Shown: in pieces, positions 25,033 through 34,649 of the stretch
Layout: the number at the start of each line of letters is the position of its first letter
Numbering within the stretch: position 1 is the stretch's first letter
Origin: Candidatus Frankia nodulisporulans
GTDB lineage: Bacteria; Actinomycetota; Actinomycetes; Frankiales; Frankiaceae
NCBI RefSeq assembly: GCF_902806475.1
Contig: NZ_CADCWS010000005.1
Location: 1 to 57,914 of the forward strand
Reading direction: 5' to 3'
DNA length: 57,914 bases
Notes under the pieces: generated by a model
What the model was told of the DNA's origin: nothing
Seen by the model: only the letters and a program-made list of their open reading frames with translations
Database searches by the model: none
Made by a program: the position numbers and the translations under genes

Positions 25033-28000
25033 TCCCGGTGGCCCGCCGGCGACAGGCTCTCGGCTGGTCGAGCCGGACGGCGGGGACGCCCCGGCCTGGT
25101 CGCGTCGACGCACGCCCTATCAGCCGCCGAGCACGGCACTGCCCGGCCCGGCCGGTCCCCAGGTGGCCTACGCGGAGCTGCACTGTCACTCCGCGTTCAG
25201 CTTCCTCGACGGGGCGAGTCAGCCCGAGGATCTGGTGGAGGAGGCGGTGCGGCTCGGGCTCACCGCGTTGGCGCTGACCGACCACGACGGGCTCTACGGG
25301 GTCGTCCGGTTCGCCGAGGCGGCTCGGGCGGTGGGGCTGCCCACCGTGTTCGGCGCGGAGATCTCCCTCGACGCGAGTGCCGCCCGTGCCGGGGAGGCCG
25401 ACCCGGGCGGGGATCATCTGCTCGTCCTCGCACGTGATCCCGAGGGTTACCGGCGGCTGTCCGGTCTGCTCTCCGACGCCCACCTGGCCGGCGGGGAGAA
25501 AGGCCGGCTGGTGGCCCGGCCCGAGCGGTGCGCGCAGGCGGCCGGTGGCCACTGGCAGGTGCTCACCGGCTGCCGCAAGGGCACGGTCGCCCGGGCGCTC
25601 ACCCGCGGCGGGCCACCGGCGGCCGGCATCGCCCTGGCCGAACTGGTGGCCCTGTTCGGCCGGGAGAACGTGGCTGTGGAGATCACCGACCACGGCCATC
25701 CACACGAGTCGGATCGCAACGACGCCCTCGCCGAACTCGCCCAGGCCGCGGGGTTGCCTCTGGTGGCCACCGGCAACGTCCACTACGCGGTGCCCGGCGC
25801 GGCCCGGCTCGCCGCGACGATGGCCGCGGTGCGGGCCCGGCGCGGTCTCGAGGAGATGGACGGCTGGCTGCCGGCGGCCGGCACCGCGCATCTGCGTTCG
25901 GGCGCGGAGATGGCAGCCCGGTTCGCCCGGTACCCCGGCGCGGTGGAACAGGCTGCGCGCCTCGGTGCGGCCTGCGCCTTCGACCTGCACTTGGTCGCAC
26001 CGAAACTGCCCGACTTCCCCGTCCCGCCAGGGCACACCGAGGCCAGCTGGCTACGGCTGCTGACCATGCAGGGCGCGGCGCGCCGTTACGGTCCACCCGG
26101 TCGGGAACGGGTCGCCGGCGCCTACGAGCAGCTCGCCCACGAACTGACCCTGATCGAGCAGCTCGGTTTCCCCGGCTACTTCCTGATCGTCCACGACATC
26201 GTGGAGTTCTGCCGACGGCACCGCATCCTCTGCCAGGGGCGGGGGTCGGCGGCCAACTCGGCGGTCTGCTTCGCGCTCGGTGTCACCGGGGTCGACGCGG
26301 TCTCCTACGGTCTGCTCTTCGAGCGGTTCCTCGCGCCGGAACGGGACGGTCCGCCCGACATCGACCTGGACATCGAGTCCGGGCGGCGGGAGGAGGTGAT
26401 CCAGTACGTCTACCGGCGCTACGGGCGTTCCCGGGCCGCGCAGGTCGCCAACGTGATCACCTATCGGCCGCGGTCGGCGGTCCGGGATGTGGCCCGGGCC
26501 CTGGGGTTCTCCGCCGGCCAGCAGGACGCCTGGTCCCGTCAGCTGGACCGGTGGTCCCTGCCCACCCAGGGCGGCGCCGAGCGGGAACACGACATCCCCT
26601 CCGCCGTGGCCGGGCTGTCCGAGCAGCTCCAGGGGTTCCCCCGACATCTGGGCATCCACTCCGGCGGCATGGTGATCTGTGACCGGCCGGTCGGCGAGGT
26701 GGTGCCGGTCGAGTGGGCCCGGATGCCCGGGCGCACCGTCATCCAGTGGGACAAGGACGACTGCGCGGCCGCCGGCCTGGTCAAGTTCGACCTGCTCGGG
26801 CTCGGCATGCTCGCGATGCTGCACAGGGCGTTCGACCTCATCCGCGACCATCACGGGCGGGACCTGGACCTGTCGTCCATTCCACCGGAGGACCCCGCCG
26901 TCTACGACATGCTCTGCGCGGCCGACTCCCTCGGGGTGTTCCAGGTGGAGAGCCGCGCGCAGATGGCGACGCTGCCGCGGCTGCGGCCCCGCCGGTTCTA
27001 CGACCTGGTGATCGAGGTCGCGCTGATCCGCCCCGGCCCGATCCAGGGCGGCTCGGTGCACCCCTACCTTCGCCGGCGAGACGGCACCGAGGAGGTGGCC
27101 TACCCGCATCCGCTGCTGCGGCGAAGCCTGGCCAAGACCCTCGGCGTCCCGCTGTTCCAGGAACAGCTCATGCAGATGGCGATCGACATCGCCGGGTTCT
27201 CCCCGGCCGAGGCGGACGAGCTGCGGCGGGCGATGAGTGCCAGACGGTCCACGCGGCGCATCGAAGGGCTACGGGGTCGGCTCTACGCCGGAATGGCGGC
27301 CAGCGGCATCACCGGTGAACTCGCGGACGATCTTTACGCCAAGCTGTCCGCCTTCGCGAACTTCGGGTTTCCCGAGAGTCACTCGGTGAGTTTCGCGCTG
27401 CTCGTGTACGCCAGCTCCTGGGTGAAGCTCTACTACCCGGCGGTGTTCTGCGCCGCGCTGCTCAACGCGCAACCGATGGGTTTCTACTCGCCGCAGAGCC
27501 TCGTCGCCGACGCCCGCCGGCACGGGGTCGAGGTGCTGCGACCCGACCTCAACGCCTCGGCGGCGCAGGCGAGCCTGGCCGGGGAGCCACCGCGGATCCG
27601 GCTGGGGCTCGCCGGGGTCCGGCGGGTGGGGGAGGCGCTCGCACAACGCATCGTCGAACGTCGCGTGGTCGACGGTCCCTACGCGGACATGGCCGATCTG
27701 GTCCGTCGGGTCGGGGTGTCCGTCGACCAGCTGGAGGCGCTGGCCACCGCCGACGCGTTCGGCTGCTTCGGGCTGACCCGGCGCGAGGCGCTGTGGGCGG
27801 CGGGCGCGGTGGCACAGGCCCGGCCGGACCGGCTCGACGGCATGGTCTTCGGCGCCGATATCGGCGCGGTCGCGCCCTATCTGCCGGGGATGACCGAGGT
27901 CGAGGAGTCGGTGGCCGACCTGTGGGCGACCGGGATCACCACCGACGGCTACCCGACCCGGTTCCTGCGGGAACGCCTCGCCGCCCGGGGAGTGACCACC

Positions 28001-28304
28001 GCCGTCGACCTGCGGGCCGTGCTCGCCGGCCCGGCGGGTGCTCGTCGCCGGCGTCGTCACCCACCGGCAGCGTCCCGCGACCGCCGCCGGGACCACCTTC
28101 GTCAACCTGGAGGACGAGACCGGCCTGGTGAACGTGATCTGCTCGCCGGGCCTGTGGACCCGCCACCGCACGGTGGCACGGACCGCGACCGCCCTTGTCG
28201 TGCGGGGACGCGTCGAACGGGCGCAGGACGTGGTCAACGTGATCGCCGAGCGGATGTGGCCGCTGTCGGTCTCCGTTCCCCGCCAGTCCCGGGACTTCCG
28301 ATGA
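25025..28304 (+). CDS. dnaE2: Error-prone DNA polymerase III alpha subunit DnaE2, apparent frameshift near 28030
   Basis: C-family translesion polymerase of the ImuA'-ImuB-DnaE2 mutasome. ATG 25025 overlaps imuB. The PHP domain begins AELHCHSAFSFLDG (H53, H55); the catalytic palm has PPDIDLDIES (D445, D447, D449), followed by GRGSAANSAV, KDDCAAAGLVKFDLLGLGML and FPESHSVSFALLVYAS. Up to about 28025 the frame is intact. The OB domain (VLVAGVVTHRQRPATAAG; FVNLEDETGLVNVICSPGLW) and the family-typical ending SRDFR lie one base further along (+1), with stop at 28304. Without the shift the frame runs on as Arg-rich junk to 28669. A single extra base in the G/C run at 28024-28036 would explain it. 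Confidence 0.85.
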
Positions 28305-28395
28305 TCCAGATGTCGGCGGCCAGCGCGCTGTGTCACTATCGCTCACTATCAGTCAGCCATCTGGGTGCTGTCGGTGACGAGGCGGGAGTGCGTCG

Positions 28396-28557
28396 ATGCG
28401 GGATGTACGGGTGCTGCGCGAGGTACGCATCCTCCGGGACACGCGGATCTCCCAGAACGCACGGGTGCTGCGGCACGCCTGGGGGCTCTCGGTCCTGGGC
28501 CTGTCGATCGGCGGGCTCGCGGTGGGCGTCGCGATCGGCCTCACCGTCGGCCGCTGA
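28396..28557 (+). CDS. Small membrane protein (53 aa)
   Basis: ATG 28396 follows a GGGAG site at good spacing. The peptide starts with a highly basic, heptad-like stretch (MRDVRVLREVRILRDTRISQ) and ends in one hydrophobic helix (GLSVLGLSIGGLAVGVAIGL) before TVGR and a stop at 28557. It sits in the 321-bp gap between dnaE2 and the methyltransferase. A basic amphipathic front plus a single membrane span is plausible for a regulatory or stress-linked micropeptide. No homologue is recognised; in GC-rich DNA a chance frame cannot be excluded. Confidence 0.4.
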   Translation: MRDVRVLREVRILRDTRISQNARVLRHAWGLSVLGLSIGGLAVGVAIGLTVGR

Positions 28558-28625
28558 CCCTGCCGTCTGCGCAAGCCTGCCGTCCCGCGCAAGCCCGTCG
28601 CCGTACCGCGAGCAGGAGTCGACAC

Positions 28626-29414
28626 ATGATCGAGGAGCTCGTGGCGGCATCCGATGTCAGCCTCGGTGACAGCGGAGCCGACCTGCGACAGGCGGCGATC
28701 TGGCCGGGAGTCTGGGCCCTGCTGTCCACCTGCGGGGTGCCGAGGCCACTGATCGTGGACGCCGGCGGCGGCAGCGGCGGGTTCGCCGTACCGATCGCGG
28801 CGGCCGGATATCCGGTGATCGTTGTCGACCCGTCCCCGGACGCGCTCGCCGCGCTGCGGCTGCGAGCGGCCGAACGCGGCCTCGGCCACCAGATCACCGC
28901 GGTGCAGGGCGACCTCGGTGACCTGGGCGACCTCGTCGGGGTGGGGCGGGCTGACGTGCTGCTGTGCCACTCGGTTCTCGACGTCGTGGACGATCCGGCG
29001 GCCGCGCTCGCCCAGGCGCTGCGGGTGCTGCGGCCAGGTGGGACGCTCAGCCTGCTGGTCGCGGGGCAGGGCGCCGCGGTGCTGCACCGGGTGCTCGCCG
29101 GGCGGATCGACGAGGCGTTCGCGGTGTTCACCGGGGAGCTGGGACGGGCTCCCCGGCCATCCCGGCGTTTCAGCGTGGCCGACGCCGTCGCACTGGTGCG
29201 CAGGGCCGGTGGGGAGGTGACGGATGTGCACGGAGCGCGGATCTTCACCGATCTGGTGCCCGGGGAGCGACTGAGCGACCCGCGGGTGGTCGAGAGCCTG
29301 CGCCGCCTGGAACTCGCCGCCGCCCGGCACGAGTCGTACCGGGATCTCGCCGCCCACCTGCACGTCCTCGCCCGCCGCCCGGCTCGACAGCCCCACATCG
29401 ATGATCATGAATGA
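28626..29414 (+). CDS. SAM-dependent methyltransferase (class I)
   Basis: A 262-residue cytosolic enzyme from ATG 28626. Motif I is LIVDAGGGSGGFAVPIA (residues 42-58), the acidic residue for the ribose is in VIVVDPSPDAL, and ADVLLCHSVLDVVDDPAAAL with ALRVLRPGGTLSLLVAG gives motifs post-II and III. It fits the Methyltransf_11/25 group, with a CmoM/SmtA-like outline (FSVADAVALVRRAGG; GARIFTDLVPGE). The substrate is not identifiable. Its stop overlaps the next start (ATGA), so it is coupled to the DinB-like fragment; both follow the mutasome genes but have no visible LexA site of their own. Confidence 0.82.
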   Translation: MIEELVAASDVSLGDSGADLRQAAIWPGVWALLSTCGVPRPLIVDAGGGSGGFAVPIAAAGYPVIVVDPSPDALAALRLRAAERGLGHQITAVQGDLGDLGDLVGVGRADVLLCHSVLDVVDDPAAALAQALRVLRPGGTLSLLVAGQGAAVLHRVLAGRIDEAFAVFTGELGRAPRPSRRFSVADAVALVRRAGGEVTDVHGARIFTDLVPGERLSDPRVVESLRRLELAAARHESYRDLAAHLHVLARRPARQPHIDDHE

Positions 29415-29827
29415 GGGGTGCGTGGGGGCGGGTGGCGCCGCGCGGGAGAGCACCATTGCGGACCGTGACCCACTCCCGGACCCTGCACGGGCCCACCGAC
29501 GTCACCCGAACGGTGCACGCCACCGCCGTCGCCCTCGACCAGAGGCCGTCTGGTGACGGATATCGCACCGGGGTGGTGCTCCCGGCGGTGCGGTTACTCG
29601 GTGTGCACGCCGGCAATCTCGTGGCGGCCGGGACGTCCGGGAGCCAGTTCCGCCTCGGTGAGCGTTCCGCCAGCTGGGCGGAGCTGGACCAGGTCACCGA
29701 CCGGGCCCGGTCGCGCTTCGGTGCGGCCGTCCTCGGACCCGTTTCGCCGCTCAACAGGCCAGGGCTGGCTGGCGGGCCCGCGGCGCCGCGCCGGTCGGGC
29801 GCGTCCGGCCGGCGCGAGCAAGCATGA
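29411..29827 (+). CDS. Orphan DinB (DNA polymerase IV) little-finger-like domain
   Basis: A 138-residue protein overlapping the methyltransferase stop by 4 nt. From about residue 17 it matches the C-terminal little-finger domain of actinobacterial DNA polymerase IV: LRTVTHSRTLHGPTDVTRTV, then PAVRLLGVHAGNLV, the FRLGE position of the QLxL segment, and WAELDQVTDRARSRFGAAVLGPVS. The catalytic palm, fingers and thumb are absent and nothing upstream encodes them. An Arg/Pro/Gly tail follows. It is either a relic of a dinB gene once in this locus or a free domain that still binds DNA or the clamp. The clamp peptide of intact polymerases is not evident. Confidence 0.6.
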   Translation: MRGAWGRVAPRGRAPLRTVTHSRTLHGPTDVTRTVHATAVALDQRPSGDGYRTGVVLPAVRLLGVHAGNLVAAGTSGSQFRLGERSASWAELDQVTDRARSRFGAAVLGPVSPLNRPGLAGGPAAPRRSGASGRREQA

Positions 29828-29975
29828 ACGGCGCGGCTGCGGGCACCGCAGGAAGGGAAGGGAATCGCGCGGTTCCGGCCGGCATGACGGGTTGCCTACC
29901 GCCGCCGCCCCGGCATGCCTATTCTTGGTTGTGCGGACCCGTCACTGCGGGTCTGAGGTCGTGGGAGGAGCGTCG

Positions 29976-30386
29976 ATGCCGCTCTCGGAGAACGAGCAGC
30001 GCCTGCTGGAGCAGATCGAGCGCGCTCTCGTCGAGGATGATCCGAAGTTCGCCAGCGCAGTCAGGTCGACGGAGCCCCGCATCTACCTGTTGCGCCGGGT
30101 GCGCCGCAGTGCGTTCGTCTTCCTGCTCGGGCTTGTGGTTCTGGTCGTCGGCGTGGTGCTCAACCAGGTGCCGCTCACGGTGATTCTGGGCATCCTCGGG
30201 TTCGCGATGATGCTGCTCGCCGCCCTGCGCGGAGCCGCCGATCTACGGCGGATCAGCGGTCGGGAGACCGGCGGGCGTCGTCCAGCGGCCCGTGGGCGCG
30301 GCGGGAAGTCGCGGCCACGCACCAGGGCGCCGTTCATGGAGCGCGTCGAGGAGCGGTGGCGCCGCCGCTGGGAGGACCGCCCCTGA
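29976..30386 (+). CDS. DUF3040 membrane protein
   Basis: A 136-residue protein typical of actinobacteria. ATG 29976 follows a strong GGGAGGAG site. The DUF3040 hallmark MPLSENEQRLLEQIERALVEDDPKFA opens the chain. Two adjacent membrane helices follow (SAFVFLLGLVVLVVGVVL and PLTVILGILGFAMMLLAAL), then a basic, disordered cytosolic tail. Function is unknown. The family is commonly found between dinB and mraZ in actinobacterial genomes, and that is the synteny seen here. It converges with the transglutaminase gene across 173 bp that contain only weak hairpins such as GGCGG/CCGCC near 30415. Confidence 0.85.
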   Translation: MPLSENEQRLLEQIERALVEDDPKFASAVRSTEPRIYLLRRVRRSAFVFLLGLVVLVVGVVLNQVPLTVILGILGFAMMLLAALRGAADLRRISGRETGGRRPAARGRGGKSRPRTRAPFMERVEERWRRRWEDRP

Positions 30387-30559
30387 GCATCCGCTCCGTG
30401 GCATGTCGGACATCGGCGGTACAGCCGCCGGCGTCCGGGTGGTTCGGCGATGGCCGGGGCGTGGTCATTGGCCGCTCGGGTGCGTGGGTGCGTGGGTGCG
30501 CGCACGGGTCGTCGTGGCGGGTTCGGGTCCGCGCTGGCCCCGGTGGCGACCCGCGTCGG

Positions 30560-33166
30560 TCAGCGGCGGGAGCTGATGGCCGGTTCTGGGCGGCCGGTGT
30601 CCGACTCGTCCGGATGGTGTGGGTCGATCGGCGCGGGAGGCTCCTCGGTCGGGATAGCAGCGTCCGGGGTGGGCGAGGCGGCGGGTCGCGGCGCGCGGTA
30701 CAGCACGGACGCTGGTGCCAGGCGGGCCATGATGCGGCGTCCGCGGGGGGGGGCGATCGACCACAGCGTGTCCGATGCGATCAGCACGTCCCTGGTGATC
30801 TCGGCCGGCGGGGGCGGGCTGGCGAGTTCCGGCGGAGCGTAGCGGGCACGTTCCTCGGCGGCCGCGAGTCGTCCGAGTGCCTCGCGGGCTTGGGCGTATC
30901 GGAGAGACGGTGCGGCGTCCGGGGTCAGGTCGTCGTCCGGGCCGGGCTCGTCCGGGGCGGGGAAACCGCTGATGGCGGGGGAGTCGTTGGCGCGCACGGG
31001 TCCGCCGCCGGGGGTGGGTTCGGCGTCGAGGTAGCTGCTCAGGCGGGCGACGCCGGTTCGGGGGGAGTCGCTCGGGCGGATCGTCACGCCCAGATCCGCG
31101 GCGACGTCGAGCAGTTCCGACCAGGCGTCATGTACCTGGTCGACCGAACCATGCGCACCGGCGCCGGAAGCGGCGCCGGCACCGCCGGCGGCATGGCGGC
31201 CGGGACGCAGCCGGGTGCGGCGGCGGCGTAGCCGGATCAACCCGGGCACCGCCAGCGCGAGCAGCACCGGGCCGGCGGCGACGAGCAGCACGATCGCCCA
31301 CCAGGGGAAGCCGCCGCCGGTCGCGCCGTGGGGAGCGTCGGCGGCGGTGTCGGACGCGCCGTCGGTGGCGGTGGCGCTGGGAGCCGCGCTCGGGTCCTGC
31401 CCGCTACCGGTGCTGGGATCCGGTTCGGGGGCGACCTCGGTCTGCGGGCCGGGCGCCAGCGCCGCGTCCGGGTCCTCGACGCCGGCGGGGGCGTAGGAGG
31501 GGGCGGTGGTCGCACCGTCAGCGCGGCGGGTCGGTTCGAAACCGAGCCAGCCCACCGACGGGAACCAGACCTCGGGCCAGGCGTGCGCCTGCCGGTTGGT
31601 GACCAGGTAGGTGCCGTCCGGCTGCTGTTCACCTGGTACGAAGCCGATCGCGACCCGCGCGGGTATCCCCAGCATCCGCACGAGCACCGTCATCGCCGAG
31701 GCGAACTGTTCGCAGTAGCCGCGGTGGGTGTCGAACAGGAACGCGGCGAGTGCGCCGTCCTGGGTGGTGGGTGCGCCCTGCAGGTCGTAGGTGAACGTGG
31801 GGCCACGCAGGTACTCCTGGATGGCGTAGACCTTCTCGTAGGTGGTGGTGGCACCCTGCGTGAGGGTGGTGAGCAGGGTGCGCAGCCGGCCGTCGAGGTT
31901 CGCCGGCAGCAGCGTGTCGACGGCCAGGTCCGCGGGCACGCGGCCGTTGGAGCTCAGCAGCTGCGCCCGGGTCGGATCCGGACTGACCGCCTCGACCTGG
32001 TAGCGCACACCGGCCGTCGAGGTGCGGGTCGAGAAGATGGTGCCGGTCGGATCGACGAGCCGCCAGTCGCCGACCAGGCCCTTGATCTTCGTCGGAATGC
32101 CGGGAACCGGCAGGTACAGCTCGTTGAACCGGTCGCTGATCGTGACCTCGGCGCTGGCGGTGCTGGTCGTCCCACCAAGCTGTGGTTTCGGGAGGCCCCC
32201 GCTCACCCGGTCGTCGCGGGTGGCGTTGAGCGCCCGCAGGGTGAACAGCTGGCCGTCGAAGTTCTCCAGCGCGGTCAGCCGCAGGTAGCGGGGAGTCTCG
32301 GTGCGCACGCGCAGCAGCGGGATGGTGGCGTCGGCGTGCAGCTGCTGGCTGACCGAGACGATCGGCTGGACGACACTGGCCGAACTCGGCCCGTCACCAG
32401 CGCCGTAGCCGCTGCGCCGTGAGACCAGCCCGGCACCGTCCAGCGACGGCAGTGCCAGCGGCAGCGTGACCGCGACGACCAGCGCGGCCAGCGAAACCCC
32501 GAGGGCCGTCACGGCCACCCTGGGGCGTGGCGGTTCACCGGCCGACCCGTAGGCGCCGGCCTCGGTGGACGTGGCCACGGGACGGCCCCACCGGCCGACG
32601 GCGAGCCGTCCATCCAGCAGGAGCAGGGCGACGAAGCTCACCGCGCCGAGGCCGAACGCCAGCGCGCCGACCCCGCCCGGCAGGATCGCCGCCGACACCG
32701 CGTACAACGCCAGCAGCGGCAGCCCGCCGAGGGTCGGCCGTTCCAGGGTCACCACGATCAGCTCGACGAGCATGGTGGTCAGGTAGACGCCGAGAACGAT
32801 GAGCACGACCAGACCCGGCCGGTGCGGGACGGGTGTGGCCAGCCGCGAGATGTCCGAGCTGCCGTCGGCGATGAGATCGCGCAGGGTGCTTACGGTCAGC
32901 GGGGTCGGGATCAGCCCGAGCAGCGCCGTGCCACGGGCGCAGAGCAGGGTGACCGTCACGGCCAGGCCGGCGAGGCTGATCACCAACCCGGCCACGGTGG
33001 GCAGCCGCAGCAGCCGGCTCACCGTCGCGGTCACCACGGCGACGAGCACCGCGATCACCACCGGGACCAGCCACCAGCGGGTGCCGTCGAACAGCCGGGA
33101 CAGCGCACTGGACGACAGCAGACAGGCCACCGTGGTGACCGCGGTGGGCGCGAAGCGACGGTTCAC
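30560..33166 (-). CDS. TgpA-like membrane transglutaminase-domain protein (DUF3488)
   Basis: An 868-residue membrane protein. About six or seven N-terminal helices (residues 5-235, including WWLVPVVIAVLVAVVTATV) precede an exported region and a transglutaminase core. The core has Cys485 in HRGYCEQFASAM, His528 in QAHAWPEVW, and an acidic residue in GWLGFEPT, where a Glu replaces the Asp found in Pseudomonas TgpA. A Pro/Ser/Thr/Ala-rich linker, one more membrane helix (GFPWWAIVLLVAAGPVLLAL) and a cytosolic DUF4129-like tail (VHDAWSELLDVAADLGV) end the chain. It is the last gene of the MoxR-DUF58-TgpA operon; its start overlaps the DUF58 stop by 4 nt. The role is unknown in actinobacteria; cell-wall protein cross-linking or processing is inferred. 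Confidence 0.85.
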   Translation of the reverse strand: MNRRFAPTAVTTVACLLSSSALSRLFDGTRWWLVPVVIAVLVAVVTATVSRLLRLPTVAGLVISLAGLAVTVTLLCARGTALLGLIPTPLTVSTLRDLIADGSSDISRLATPVPHRPGLVVLIVLGVYLTTMLVELIVVTLERPTLGGLPLLALYAVSAAILPGGVGALAFGLGAVSFVALLLLDGRLAVGRWGRPVATSTEAGAYGSAGEPPRPRVAVTALGVSLAALVVAVTLPLALPSLDGAGLVSRRSGYGAGDGPSSASVVQPIVSVSQQLHADATIPLLRVRTETPRYLRLTALENFDGQLFTLRALNATRDDRVSGGLPKPQLGGTTSTASAEVTISDRFNELYLPVPGIPTKIKGLVGDWRLVDPTGTIFSTRTSTAGVRYQVEAVSPDPTRAQLLSSNGRVPADLAVDTLLPANLDGRLRTLLTTLTQGATTTYEKVYAIQEYLRGPTFTYDLQGAPTTQDGALAAFLFDTHRGYCEQFASAMTVLVRMLGIPARVAIGFVPGEQQPDGTYLVTNRQAHAWPEVWFPSVGWLGFEPTRRADGATTAPSYAPAGVEDPDAALAPGPQTEVAPEPDPSTGSGQDPSAAPSATATDGASDTAADAPHGATGGGFPWWAIVLLVAAGPVLLALAVPGLIRLRRRRTRLRPGRHAAGGAGAASGAGAHGSVDQVHDAWSELLDVAADLGVTIRPSDSPRTGVARLSSYLDAEPTPGGGPVRANDSPAISGFPAPDEPGPDDDLTPDAAPSLRYAQAREALGRLAAAEERARYAPPELASPPPPAEITRDVLIASDTLWSIAPPRGRRIMARLAPASVLYRAPRPAASPTPDAAIPTEEPPAPIDPHHPDESDTGRPEPAISSRR

Positions 33167-34641
33167 CTGCCCACCGCCGCGCCGCGCGGCCCCGGAACCG
33201 CCGGGGCACCCCGCCCGGGCGACACACTCGGCCCGACCGCACCGTCATGACCGGCCGTACCGTCACGACCGGCCGCGACACCCCGGCCGGGGAGATCACC
33301 CGGGCGGCCAGGCCCATCCGCGCCGCCCGCGCCGGTAGCCGTGCCACCGAGGCGACCGCTCGCCGTCGCCGGACCGCGGGCAGCGCCACCGGCGCCCGGC
33401 CACAGGGCGGCCAGCCGCGCCCCACGTGGGGCGACGAGCACCGCCCAGCCGGCCCGCGACAGAACCCCGCGCACCGCGACCAGGTCGCCGGCCGCCGATT
33501 CGGGTGCGGCGCCGGGATCCCAGCTGGTCACGTCGACGAGGACGGCGATGGCCGGGGCGCCGGTCGGACGCAGCCCGCACAGCGCCGTGGCCAGCGTGGG
33601 ATCGGCGTGCCCCAGCACCGCCACGATCATGCCGCCCTGGCCGGCGCCGGGACGCCGCGCCGCGGCCAACGCCGGACGCAGGGACGCCGTCTGCGCCGGG
33701 GACAGCGTGGACAACTCGTCGAGCAAGCCGGACACGGCCGTGCCGGCGATCGTCGTGACCGGGCCACGATCGGTGATCAGCCGGACGCGATGCCCGCCGC
33801 GGGCCAGGTGCATCCCGATGCCGCCGACGGCACCGATCGCCCATTCGAACGCGTCCGACCCGGGGGTGCCGGTGAAGCCGGGGGAGCCGGGCCACGCCCG
33901 GGCCCGGGAATCCAACAGCAGGGTGGCGGCGCTGGTGTGCGGATGCTCCTCCCGGCGGACCATCATCTCGCCGGAGCGGGCGGTCGTCTTCCAGTGCACC
34001 CGGCGCAGGTCATCGCCCGGCCGGTAGGGACGGGTGGTGGTCTCGTCCTCCCCGACGAGGCCGCTGACGCGACGCTGGTCGGCCCGCTGGCTCGCCGACC
34101 CGCGAGGCAGCGCGCGGGGCAGCCGCTCCAGCGCCGGGGCGACGACCAGCTCGTCCAGGCTGCGGAAGCTGCGGGTCAGTTCGCACAGGCCGAACGGGTC
34201 GCCCAGGCGGATCGCCATCGGGCCGATCTGGTAGCGCCCGCGGGTCGTCGCCCGCAGCGCGTAGGTCAGGTCACGGCGGCCACCCGGTTCGATCCGGTCG
34301 AGGACGAACCGCGCCCCGCCGCCGAGCCCGGAACCGGCGGTGTCCTCCACGAACAGCACCGAGGACGCCGAGCGGCTGACGTTCTCCAACTGGATGCGCA
34401 CGGCCACCCGGTCACCGGCGGTGACCCGACGTGGTTCGAGGCGCCGGGTGCACGACAACCGGTACCGGGTGCGGCACACCACGGCCGCCGCGAGGATCGG
34501 CAGGCAGGCCAGCAGAATCCCGATGCGCAGCAGATCCTGCTCGCCGAGCAGGACGGCGGACACCACGCAGGCGGCTCCGGCCGCCAGAAACGAGCGGCCC
34601 CGGATCGTCAGGCCGCGTAGTGCCGCGACAAAATCCCGCAC
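33163..34641 (-). CDS. DUF58 domain membrane protein
   Basis: A 492-residue partner of MoxR ATPases. GTG 34641 (VRDFVAALRGLTIRG) begins 8 nt past the moxR stop. Two N-terminal membrane helices (residues 17-55: SFLAAGAACVVSAVLL; ILLACLPILAAAVV) are followed by a beta-rich region and the DUF58 signature YRPGDDLRRVHWKTTARSGEMMVR, then a von Willebrand A-like fold (ATLLLDSRARAW). The last 80 residues are Gly/Pro/Arg/Ala-rich and probably disordered. In this family MoxR is thought to act as a chaperone for metal-dependent VWA-type partners; the process served here is unknown. Confidence 0.86.
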   Translation of the reverse strand: MRDFVAALRGLTIRGRSFLAAGAACVVSAVLLGEQDLLRIGILLACLPILAAAVVCRTRYRLSCTRRLEPRRVTAGDRVAVRIQLENVSRSASSVLFVEDTAGSGLGGGARFVLDRIEPGGRRDLTYALRATTRGRYQIGPMAIRLGDPFGLCELTRSFRSLDELVVAPALERLPRALPRGSASQRADQRRVSGLVGEDETTTRPYRPGDDLRRVHWKTTARSGEMMVRREEHPHTSAATLLLDSRARAWPGSPGFTGTPGSDAFEWAIGAVGGIGMHLARGGHRVRLITDRGPVTTIAGTAVSGLLDELSTLSPAQTASLRPALAAARRPGAGQGGMIVAVLGHADPTLATALCGLRPTGAPAIAVLVDVTSWDPGAAPESAAGDLVAVRGVLSRAGWAVLVAPRGARLAALWPGAGGAARGPATASGRLGGTATGAGGADGPGRPGDLPGRGVAAGRDGTAGHDGAVGPSVSPGRGAPAVPGPRGAAVGR

Positions 34642-34649
34642 ACGCAGCT

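Noticed and set aside
28305-28669. C-terminal extension of DnaE2 to 28669
   Set aside because: This is the out-of-frame continuation after the apparent frameshift; the true ending SRDFR with stop at 28304 is in the neighbouring frame.
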